Made by a program: the position numbers and the translations under genes | Notes under the pieces: model-generated | The model's input: the letters and a program-made list of their open reading frames with translations, nothing else | What the model was told of the DNA's origin: nothing | The model's database searches: none | In this document: in pieces, positions 1 to 4,928 of the stretch | Position numbering within the stretch: position 1 is the first letter of the stretch | How the letters are laid out: the number at the start of each line of letters is the position of its first letter | Assembly: GCA_030601605.1 (NCBI GenBank) | Contig: JAUVTI010000150.1 | Location: 1 to 5,094 of the forward strand | Reading direction: 5' to 3' | Length of the DNA: 5,094 nucleotides | Source of the DNA: Gemmatimonadales bacterium | GTDB lineage: Bacteria > Gemmatimonadota > Gemmatimonadetes > Gemmatimonadales > GWC2-71-9

Positions 1-37
1 GCATTCCTTGAGCCCGCTCGGCGCAATCGCCTGCCGC

Positions 38-205
38 GACCGCGGTTACGCGCGTTCGGCAGGGCATTTCGACAGACCATTCCGAAGCTTCGGCATCGCT
101 TACCGGAGCTTCGGCACGGCTTGCCGGAGCTTCGGCACGACTCACCGAAGCTTCGTACCGGCGTACCGGGGTATCGACCTGGCCAATCGAAGCCTCGATC
201 TCCCT
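38..205. repeat. Degenerate 21-bp tandem repeat with palindromic cores
   Basis: Units begin every 21 bases at about 80, 101, 122, 143, 164 and 185. Weaker relatives at 38 and 59 keep little more than a (T/A)CG at the same phase. The clearest core is the perfect 12-bp palindrome CCGAAGCTTCGG at 82-93. CCGGAGCTTCGG follows at 103-114 and 124-135 (one G:T in the dyad), the latter extending to TGCCGGAGCTTCGGCA at 122-137. CGAAGCTTCG is at 146-155, and a mismatched dyad ATCGAAGCCTCGAT at 186-199. The unit at 164-184 has lost the dyad. Similarity is highest in the middle and decays outward, like an ageing minisatellite. The array lies beyond the terminator of the minus-strand gene cluster. A role as a protein-binding array is inference; no known family of repeats is recognised. 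Confidence 0.75.
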
Positions 206-258
206 GGCCGCGGCCGGGGTCGGCCGACTCCGCGGCCGCAACCACCATGCTTCAACGC

Positions 259-293
259 AGGAGGAAAGGGCCGCTGGGGTGTCCCAGCGGCCC
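259..293 (-). terminator. Intrinsic terminator of the minus-strand gene cluster
   Basis: A perfect 11-bp GC-rich stem pairs 268-278 (GGGCCGCTGGG) with 283-293 (CCCAGCGGCCC) across a 4-base loop. Read on the minus strand, the hairpin is followed at once by TTTCCTCCT, an imperfect but pyrimidine-only, T-rich tail. It starts 31 bases after the stop codon of the last DUF4097 gene, where a Rho-independent terminator would be expected. On the plus strand the hairpin is followed by GCTGCC, so it should act in one direction only. Confidence 0.8.
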
Positions 294-324
294 GCTGCCT
301 CGTCACGTCCTCCGGTCGACCCGC

Positions 325-1101
325 CTAGCCGACCCGCTTGAGGCGGATGGATCCGTTAACTGTCTCGAGATCGAGCCTGTGGCCGCCGTCACCGATGGTT
401 CCGGTGAGCCGCCGCGGCCCCCAACGCCCCTGGATGGTGAGCGGGAAGTCCGACTCCAGACCGCCGTTCACCGTAGAGGCTCTCACCTCGGCGCCCACTC
501 CGGCAGGCATCTCCACCGTGATGCTCCCGTTCACCGTGTGGAACTCCAGGTCTCCACCCCAGTCCGCGCGTCCCATGGACGCATGGATCGAGCCGTTCAC
601 CGTGCTCGCTTCCACGATGCCGTCGGCCGTAACCGTGATCCCGCCGTTCACTGTGTACGCGTAGGCGTTGCCGCCCAGGCGGTCGGTCTCAACGTCACCG
701 TTCACGGTCTTGCCGACGAAGTTCACCCGGGCCGGCACCCGCACCTCGAAGTCCACCTCGGTGTCGTTGTCGTTGGTGTTCATGTGGCCGCCGTGTCCGG
801 GCTCGCACCGGTTGGGGCGCTCATCCGGATCGTCGGGATACATGGCGCAGATCGTGATGCCACCATCGTGCTCGACGACCTCGAACGTAACTTCGTCCGC
901 TTCGCCACGGCGTCCCTCATGCTTCCTCGCCTTCACCTCGATCTCGTTGCCGCTGGCGCGCATGGCGTGTACGTCGCCGTTGACGCCCTTGATCTCGATC
1001 GTCTGGCCCGCGTCGAGGCGGCCCGACCACTCGAAGTCCTGTGCCTGCAGGGCCGGCGCCGCGATCAGGCCGGCCACCGCCAGAATCACCATAGCTCGCA
1101 T
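325..1101 (-). CDS. Secreted DUF4097 beta-repeat protein, TVNG-rich (second paralog)
   Basis: This 258-residue protein belongs to the DUF4097 family, often labelled putative adhesin; no biochemical role can be assigned. Residues 1-20 look like a Sec signal peptide with likely cleavage after ALQA, so the mature protein (QDFEW...) should be periplasmic or surface-located. VNG motifs occur at residues 40, 133, 151, 168, 190, 211 and 248. Most are TVNG spaced 17-22 residues apart, as expected for rungs of a beta-solenoid. Residues 85-117 form an insert with two cysteines (C85, C99), histidines (H103, H106) and a run of Asn/Asp (NTNDNDTEVD). The C-terminus (STVNGGLESDFPLTI, then a last TVNGSIRLKR) closely matches the upstream paralog. 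The start at 1101 is chosen because a strong GAGGAG lies 9 bases upstream and the signal peptide begins there; the open frame extends to 1203 but would overlap the upstream gene. Last gene of the cluster. Confidence 0.88.
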   Translation of the reverse strand: MRAMVILAVAGLIAAPALQAQDFEWSGRLDAGQTIEIKGVNGDVHAMRASGNEIEVKARKHEGRRGEADEVTFEVVEHDGGITICAMYPDDPDERPNRCEPGHGGHMNTNDNDTEVDFEVRVPARVNFVGKTVNGDVETDRLGGNAYAYTVNGGITVTADGIVEASTVNGSIHASMGRADWGGDLEFHTVNGSITVEMPAGVGAEVRASTVNGGLESDFPLTIQGRWGPRRLTGTIGDGGHRLDLETVNGSIRLKRVG

Positions 1102-1533
1102 GACAGCTCTCTCCTCGCTCCTTGATGTGCGAAAGTCCCTGTTCACCCTACGGGCGGCGCAGCTGGATGGTGCCGCCGAACGACTCGAGCTCCATGCGGG
1201 CACCGCCGCTGCCCAGCGTGAAGCTGAAGCGCCTGCCCCCGCTGCGCGTCTCTGTGAGCGTCACGGGGAAGTCCGACTCGAAGCCTCCGGAGAACGTGGA
1301 AACCGAAACGTTCGCATTGGCACCAGCCGGGATCATGATCGTAATGTCGCCGTTGTGGTTCGCGAAGGCGTAGCGGCCGTCGCTCTCGATCGTCCCCTCG
1401 TAGACGATCTCGCCGTTCATGGTGCTCACCTCTACCGCCCCCGACTGTACGCCGCGCATGATGAGGTCCCCGTTCACGGTCTCGCCCACGATCTCACCCT
1501 CCACGTCCCGTATGTGGAGCGATCCGTTCACCG
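464..1533 (-). repeat. Recurrent GTGAACGG octamer encoding VNG turns
   Basis: The octamer CCGTTCAC (plus strand; GTGAACGG in the sense direction) begins at 464, 527, 593, 644 and 698 in one DUF4097 gene and at 1470 and 1524 in its paralog. All seven encode the VNG turn of the protein repeat with the same GTG-AAC codons. One TVNG uses GTT-AAC (from 353) and the most N-terminal VNG uses GTC-AAC. The repeat is explained by coding, but its uniform codon use makes it a DNA-level repeat as well. Confidence 0.7.
1111..1116 (-). promoter_or_regulatory. Ribosome binding site of the TVNG-rich DUF4097 gene
   Basis: GAGGAG on the minus strand, 9 bases before the ATG at 1101. It settles the start against a longer in-frame extension to 1203 that would overlap the end of the upstream gene. 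Confidence 0.75.
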
Positions 1534-1996
1534 ATCCGATGTCGAGCCGTCCCCGCACGCCTTCGCACTCCACGTCGCCCTGTGTCGTGTGGAGCGAGAC
1601 GAAGCGGCTTCCACCCACGAGCCTGAGCTCGCCCTGGACGGTGTGCGCCGTCACCTCGCCGCGCACGCCCTCGATGTCGATGTCGAGGAACGTGCCCCCG
1701 ATCTCGACATCCATCGTGGCGGGGATCGTGATCTCGTAGTCGATCGCGGTTGAGACGCCGCGCTCGCGCCGGGAGCGGATCTTCACGTAGCTGGACCCGG
1801 TGCTGATCTCGATTCGCTCCCGCGACGAGTGGTCGGCCACCACACGCATCTCGCTGCGGTCCCATGTGCGGACGATCACTTCCCCGCCCATGGCCGAGAT
1901 CTCGAGCCGGGCCTCTGGGTTCACCGGCACCACGGTGTCCGTCTGTTGTGCCAGCGGGGCGGCGATCACGGCCGCGGCCATCAGTGTGATCAACAT
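1148..1996 (-). CDS. Secreted DUF4097 beta-repeat protein (first paralog)
   Basis: This 282-residue protein is a second DUF4097 family member, paralogous to the gene 46 bases downstream. Residues 1-16 form a short signal peptide ending APLA, giving a mature protein that starts QQTD. The N-terminal part (residues 28-100) is a beta-rich lead-in with the family pattern EARLEISAMGGEVIVRTWD. A ladder of four-residue turns follows: TVQG 119, TTQG 137, SVNG 155, TVNG 173, TMNG 192, NHNG 213, TFSG 234 and SFGG 272. The first four are exactly 18 residues apart, strongly suggesting a regular beta-solenoid. There is one cysteine (C144). The shared C-terminal signature STFSGGFESDFPVTL corresponds to STVNGGLESDFPLTI in the paralog. 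GGAG lies 10 bases before the ATG. The gene starts 34 bases after the anti-sigma stop, so co-expression with the sigma pair is likely. Function unknown; an envelope-associated sensor or effector is inferred from context. Confidence 0.88.
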   Translation of the reverse strand: MLITLMAAAVIAAPLAQQTDTVVPVNPEARLEISAMGGEVIVRTWDRSEMRVVADHSSRERIEISTGSSYVKIRSRRERGVSTAIDYEITIPATMDVEIGGTFLDIDIEGVRGEVTAHTVQGELRLVGGSRFVSLHTTQGDVECEGVRGRLDIGSVNGSLHIRDVEGEIVGETVNGDLIMRGVQSGAVEVSTMNGEIVYEGTIESDGRYAFANHNGDITIMIPAGANANVSVSTFSGGFESDFPVTLTETRSGGRRFSFTLGSGGARMELESFGGTIQLRRP

Positions 1997-2030
1997 GACG
2001 AGCGATCTCCGCTTCGGACGGCGCTGGTGG

Positions 2031-2693
2031 CTAGCTGGTCGCGCTGGCGGTCGTCGCCGCGCGCCGCAGGAGGTCCACCTTGCGCCGCATCGTGGCGGCC
2101 AGGTGTTGGCTCAGGTAGCCGTTGGCCGGATCCGCCGCCAGCGCGTCACGCGCTTCGTCGATGGCCCGGTCGATGGCGGCCAGGTTCTCCTCGATCACTC
2201 GCACCGTGACCGAATCCAGCTCGGCCCGCCGCTCCTCGATGATCTCCTGCAACTGCGCCACGGCAGCGTCGTAGCCCTGCCTGGCCACTGCGACGGCCAG
2301 CAAGCCGTCGTCCGGCAGCGCGCCCTGTTCGGCCACCGCGGCCGCGCCCCGCATTCCGGGTGAGAGCGCGACCCACGCGCCCCCGACGCCGATCAGGATC
2401 AGGGCCAGTCCGGCAGCAGCCAGCTGCGGAAGGCTGAACGAGACCCGGTGCCTCGCTCCGCGCCGGCGCTCCGGCTGCGCCGCGCCCAAGCGCTGCGCGA
2501 TGCCGGACCACAGGTTCTCCGCCGGCGGCCGGTCCTGGAGCGCCGCCGCCCGATTCGTCACCAGGCGCAACTCCTCCAAGGCCTTCCGGCACCCTGCGCA
2601 CTCTTCCAGGTGCGCCTCCAGGGCCCGCTGCTCCGGGACGCTCAACTCCTCGTCCAGGTACTCTGAGAGCCGGCCAGTCCATGTGTCGCTCAT
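2031..2693 (-). CDS. Membrane anti-sigma factor with zinc-finger (ZAS-type) domain
   Basis: This 220-residue protein is the likely inhibitor of the ECF sigma factor encoded just upstream. The N-terminal cytoplasmic domain carries the anti-sigma zinc-binding motif H28-x3-C32-x2-C35 (HLEECAGC) after the usual LSEYLDEELS helix. Residues 89-110 (LAAAGLALILIGVGGAWVAL) form a single transmembrane helix preceded by an Arg-rich stretch (ERRRGARHR), which fits a cytoplasmic N-terminus. Residues 111-220 would be periplasmic and look almost wholly helical, with charged heptad-like segments (QLQEIIEERRAELD, then IEENLAAIDRAIDEARDAL) and a basic end (MRRKVDLLRRAA). No sensor family is recognised in this part. 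GAGGAG seven bases before the ATG overlaps the sigma stop codon, so the two genes are probably translationally coupled. Known ZAS proteins hold the sigma factor at the membrane until a signal releases it; the signal here is unknown. Confidence 0.92.
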   Translation of the reverse strand: MSDTWTGRLSEYLDEELSVPEQRALEAHLEECAGCRKALEELRLVTNRAAALQDRPPAENLWSGIAQRLGAAQPERRRGARHRVSFSLPQLAAAGLALILIGVGGAWVALSPGMRGAAAVAEQGALPDDGLLAVAVARQGYDAAVAQLQEIIEERRAELDSVTVRVIEENLAAIDRAIDEARDALAADPANGYLSQHLAATMRRKVDLLRRAATTASATS

Positions 2694-2700
2694 GCTCTTG

Positions 2701-2706
2701 CTCCTC
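2701..2706 (-). promoter_or_regulatory. Ribosome binding site of the anti-sigma gene, overlapping the sigma stop
   Basis: GAGGAG on the minus strand begins inside the TGA stop of the sigma gene (2707-2705) and sits 7 bases before the anti-sigma ATG. This suits coupled translation and matched amounts of the two partners. Confidence 0.7.
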
Positions 2707-3280
2707 AGCGGTCCACGTGCCGGCGCAGGGCCGTTCTGGCCCGGTGCAGCTGCGCCTTGGTCGTGCCCGTCGTGACACCCAGCATCTCGGCGATCTCGTG
2801 GTGCTTGAACCCCTCGACGTCGTACAACACGAACACTTCTCTCGCTCCCTTGGGCAGACGGCCGATCGCCGTCTCAAAATCCATGTGCAGCTCCAGGTGG
2901 CTGCGACGGCTCGGCAGTGACTCCACCAGTTGGTCGCCCTCCACCATTCGCCCCCACTGCCGCGCCCGGCTCTGACGCCGTCCCAGGATCACATTGATCG
3001 CCAGCCGGTGCAGCCAGGTGCCGAATGCGGCCTCGCCGCGGAACGTCCCCAGCTTCTCCCAGGCCCGCACGAACACGTCCTGGGTAGCCTCGTCGGCGTC
3101 GTCGTCGCCGAGCATCCGGCGGGCCAGGCTGTGCACCCGCGCCACGTGGGCGTGGTACAGCCGCTCGAAAGCCAACTGGTCCCCGGCGGCCGCCAGCTGC
3201 ACATCCGCTGCGTCCGGGGCGGCTCTCCCCCCACTTCGTTCGCTAGCCAGGGTTCCACCCCGGAGGGCCGCAGTCTTCAT
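2705..3280 (-). CDS. ECF-type RNA polymerase sigma factor (sigma-70 family)
   Basis: This 191-residue protein has the two-domain layout of extracytoplasmic-function sigma factors. Region 2 spans about residues 36-105: DQLAFERLYHAHVARVHSLA, the DADEATQDVFVRAWEKL segment that binds core polymerase, and FGTWLHRLAINVILGRRQ for -10 recognition. Region 4 spans about 132-187, with AIGRLPKGAREVFVLYDVEG and the helix-turn-helix HHEIAEMLGVTTGTTKAQLHRAR for -35 recognition. A short basic linker joins them and there is no region 1.1 or 3. The anti-sigma gene follows after 11 bases, the classic pairing. The ATG at 3280 is used, but no good Shine-Dalgarno precedes it and residues 1-26 are not conserved-looking. 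A GTG at 3202 (residue 27) just before QLAAAGDQLAF is an alternative start, also without a clear ribosome site. Target promoters and autoregulation are not visible. Confidence 0.95.
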   Translation of the reverse strand: MKTAALRGGTLASERSGGRAAPDAADVQLAAAGDQLAFERLYHAHVARVHSLARRMLGDDDADEATQDVFVRAWEKLGTFRGEAAFGTWLHRLAINVILGRRQSRARQWGRMVEGDQLVESLPSRRSHLELHMDFETAIGRLPKGAREVFVLYDVEGFKHHEIAEMLGVTTGTTKAQLHRARTALRRHVDR

Positions 3281-3328
3281 GCACCCAGTTGGATGGCCCG
3301 TGCCCCCGGATGGTTGACAGGAGGGTGG

Positions 3329-4084
3329 CTACGAAGCGGTGACGAAGTTGAGGTACCACGCGATTATCTGGTCCCCGAAGACGAACGTGATGCCCGCCGC
3401 CGCGGCGAGGAACACGCCGAACGGCACTAAGCGCTTATGCCACAAGGATATAGGCACCCACACGATGGTCCCGATGAAGGCCCCGAGGAAGATTGTGAGC
3501 AGCACGCCCTGCCAGCCCACGAAGGCGCCGACCATGGCCATCATCTTGATGTCCCCGCCGCCCATCGCCTCCTTGCCGAACGCTTTCTCCCCGGCCCAGG
3601 CCACGAAGTAGAGGAGGCCGAAGCCGAGGCCGGCTCCGGCGAGGGCCCAGAGCAGTCCGTCCACTCCGCCCCGCAGGGAGAGCAGCAGGCCGATGGCCAA
3701 CCCGCCCCATGTGTACTCGTCGGGGATCAGGTAGTGCTTGGCATCGGTGACCGCGATTCCCAGCAGGATGGTGCCGAACAGGGCGGCGGCGAGCCCGTCC
3801 AGGCCCAGTCCCCAATACCACACCGCGGCCGCCCACAGCAGCGCCGTGGCCGCCTCGATGAGCAGGTACTGGATCGAGATCCCCTTGCCGCAGCGGCGGC
3901 AGCGCCCCCTGAGCACGAGCCAGGAGAGTATGGGGACGTTGTCGTACCATGCGATGCGGCTGTCGCACCGCGGGCAGTGGGAGGGCGGGTGCAGGATCGA
4001 CTCGTCGTTGGGAAGCCTGAGGATGCAGACGTTGAGGAAGCTCCCGATCATCGCCCCCAGCACACCGGCCAGCGTCACCGCCAT
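3329..4084 (-). CDS. pilD: A24 prepilin peptidase / N-methyltransferase (PilD-like)
   Basis: This 251-residue polytopic inner-membrane enzyme cleaves the leader of type IV prepilins or pseudopilins and methylates the new N-terminus. The N-terminal domain has the family pattern GSFLNVCILRLP (14-25), then a cytoplasmic zinc-type tetracysteine module CPRC (37-40) and CRRC (62-65) flanking NVPILSWLVLRG, as in bifunctional enzymes. The catalytic aspartates of the A24 domain are visible: D114 in TDAKHYLIPDEYT and D178 in MGGGDIKMM. A conserved VPFGVFLA segment (220-227) lies near the end. Several hydrophobic helices lie between these motifs. The start at 4084 is set by homology, since the open frame to 4141 adds a non-conserved tail inside the upstream gene. 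Only four bases separate it from the methyltransferase stop, so coupling is likely. No pilin or secretion genes lie in this window, so its substrate system (pilus, type II secretion or competence) is unknown. Confidence 0.93.
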   Translation of the reverse strand: MAVTLAGVLGAMIGSFLNVCILRLPNDESILHPPSHCPRCDSRIAWYDNVPILSWLVLRGRCRRCGKGISIQYLLIEAATALLWAAAVWYWGLGLDGLAAALFGTILLGIAVTDAKHYLIPDEYTWGGLAIGLLLSLRGGVDGLLWALAGAGLGFGLLYFVAWAGEKAFGKEAMGGGDIKMMAMVGAFVGWQGVLLTIFLGAFIGTIVWVPISLWHKRLVPFGVFLAAAAGITFVFGDQIIAWYLNFVTAS

Positions 4085-4088
4085 CGTG

Positions 4089-4859
4089 TCAGCTTCCACG
4101 CTGCACCTCGTAGAGTACGATGCCTGCGGCCACGGCCACATTCAGCGACTCAGCCCCGCGGGCGAGCGGGATCGCCACCTGCTGGCCCGCCAGCGACCGC
4201 ACGAACGGGCGCGCGCCGATGCCCTCGTTGCCCACCACCAGGGCCAGCCGCTCGGGCGGCGTCAGGCGGCCCAGCGCAGCGCCCTCGGCGGCCGCGGTCC
4301 AGACAGTCACTTCATGCTTCGCTACCCAGCCCGATAGCTCGCCATCCTGTGCCGCGGCGGTGGGCAGCCGATAGGTGGCTCCCATGCCGGCGCGCATCAC
4401 CTTGGGGTGGGCGGGATCGGCAGTGCCCTTGAGCAGGATCGCGCCCGGCGAGCCCAGCGCGAAAGCCGTCCTGAGCAGCGTGCCCACGTTGCCGGGGTCC
4501 TGCACTCCGTCCAGCACGAGCACCGGCGCGCCGGACGCCGGTCTGATATCAGCGAGTGTCCAGCGTGGCGGGTCGATCAACGCCAGAATGCCTTGCGGGC
4601 TGTCCGTGTCGGCCAGGCGTGCGCACTCGCGCTCGGGTATCTGCTCCACAGCCACCGCATGGCTCGCCAGGCTCTCGAGCAACGCGCTGCCCCGAGGGCT
4701 CTGCTGCAGCGTCGGCGAGGCGAGCGCGCCCTTGAGCGGAACTCCCGCCGCCAGCGCCTCCTCCACCAGACGCACCCCCTCCGCCACCGCCAGCCCCCGC
4801 CGCCTCCGCGACCGGCGCCGTTGTAGATTGCGGACCTCTGAGACCAGATTACTTGCCAT
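4089..4859 (-). CDS. SpoU/TrmH-family RNA 2'-O-ribose methyltransferase
   Basis: This 256-residue enzyme is a SPOUT-class methyltransferase that uses S-adenosylmethionine to methylate a ribose 2'-hydroxyl in rRNA or tRNA. The N-terminal substrate-binding domain (about 1-95) has the basic lead RNLQRRRSRRRRG, then VAEGVRLVEEAL and TDSPQGILAL. The catalytic domain carries all three SpoU motifs. Motif 1 is LDGVQDPGNVGTLLRTA (116-132), with N124 and R130. Motif 2 is LVVGNEGIGA (207-216), with N211-E212-G213. Motif 3 is IPLARGAESLNVAVAAG (230-246), with S238-L239-N240. These form the trefoil-knot SAM site. The precise target (23S rRNA or tRNA) cannot be read from sequence, so no symbol is given. 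The ATG at 4859 is chosen because the protein family begins here; the open frame reaching 5081 would run antisense through thiD. AAAGGT, 4 bases upstream, is a modest ribosome site. First gene of the minus-strand cluster. Confidence 0.93.
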   Translation of the reverse strand: MASNLVSEVRNLQRRRSRRRRGLAVAEGVRLVEEALAAGVPLKGALASPTLQQSPRGSALLESLASHAVAVEQIPERECARLADTDSPQGILALIDPPRWTLADIRPASGAPVLVLDGVQDPGNVGTLLRTAFALGSPGAILLKGTADPAHPKVMRAGMGATYRLPTAAAQDGELSGWVAKHEVTVWTAAAEGAALGRLTPPERLALVVGNEGIGARPFVRSLAGQQVAIPLARGAESLNVAVAAGIVLYEVQRGS

Positions 4860-4879
4860 GATTACCTTTGACGACCGCC

Positions 4880-4907
4880 GGGAAACGGGAAACGGGAAAC
4901 GGGAAAC
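4880..4907 (+). repeat. Four perfect tandem copies of GGGAAAC
   Basis: The heptamer GGGAAAC occurs at 4880-4886, 4887-4893, 4894-4900 and 4901-4907 without any mismatch. It lies in the 69-base gap between the divergent starts of the RNA methyltransferase and thiD, ending 10 bases before the thiD ribosome site. Four GGG runs separated by AAAC loops fit the canonical G3N1-7 quadruplex pattern on the thiD sense strand. Perfect short tandem repeats of this kind are prone to copy-number change by slippage. Confidence 0.95.
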
Positions 4908-4917
4908 GTACGGCCAC

Positions 4918-4922
4918 GGAGG
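4918..4922 (+). promoter_or_regulatory. Ribosome binding site of thiD
   Basis: GGAGG lies 6 bases before a GTG at 4929 and supports that non-ATG codon as the thiD start. Confidence 0.8.
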
Positions 4923-4928
4923 CCCAGG

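Larger units (their letters stand above)
1..324. other. Non-coding region left of the gene cluster
   Basis: No gene with recognisable features is seen here. Plus frame 2 is open from the left edge to a stop at 326-328, and at least one minus frame is also open. The encoded peptides are low-complexity, Arg/Gly/Ser-rich heptads that simply mirror the 21-bp repeat. Positions 206-239 are rich in GC palindromes, with GGCCGCGGCC at 206-215 and GCGGCCGC at 232-239. The last part holds the intrinsic terminator of the minus-strand cluster. A coding tail entering from outside the window cannot be excluded without flanking sequence. Confidence 0.6.
325..4859 (-). other. Probable six-gene co-directional transcription unit
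   Basis: Six minus-strand genes follow one another with gaps of 4, 48, 11, 34 and 46 bases and end at a single strong intrinsic terminator. No internal terminator was found. The 48-base gap before the sigma gene could hold an internal promoter, so the last four genes may also be expressed as a separate, stress-responsive unit. This is inferred from spacing alone. Confidence 0.55.

Noticed and set aside
38..205. CRISPR array interpretation of the 21-bp repeats
   Set aside because: The units are contiguous without unique spacers and vary throughout, so this is a direct tandem repeat.
259..341. Plus-strand AGGAGG (259-264) with a GTG at 279 as a small gene
   Set aside because: The resulting short peptide is Pro/Arg/Ser-rich, overlaps the terminator stem and the end of the DUF4097 gene, and the GTG is 14 bases away. 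The AGGAGG is better explained as the complement of the terminator's T/C-rich tail.
121..1753. Long plus-strand open frames (up to 361 codons) opposite the two DUF4097 genes
   Set aside because: They are antisense to genes with signal peptides, ribosome sites and clear family repeats. Their products are His/Arg/Val-rich with no recognisable motif, as expected for GC-rich shadow frames.
2146..2877. Minus-strand 243-codon frame spanning the sigma/anti-sigma junction
   Set aside because: It is out of frame with both real genes and its product is low-complexity Gly/Arg/Ala.
3314..3319. Plus-strand TTGACA resembling a sigma-70 -35 box
   Set aside because: No -10 element follows at 16-18 bases and no plus-strand gene lies downstream.
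3437..4432. Plus-strand 331-codon frame opposite the prepilin peptidase and methyltransferase
   Set aside because: It is antisense to two genes with intact catalytic motifs and gives a Pro/Arg/His-rich product without domains.
4860..4928. TPP riboswitch upstream of thiD
   Set aside because: The gap is only 69 bases and shows no THI-box-like conserved segments.
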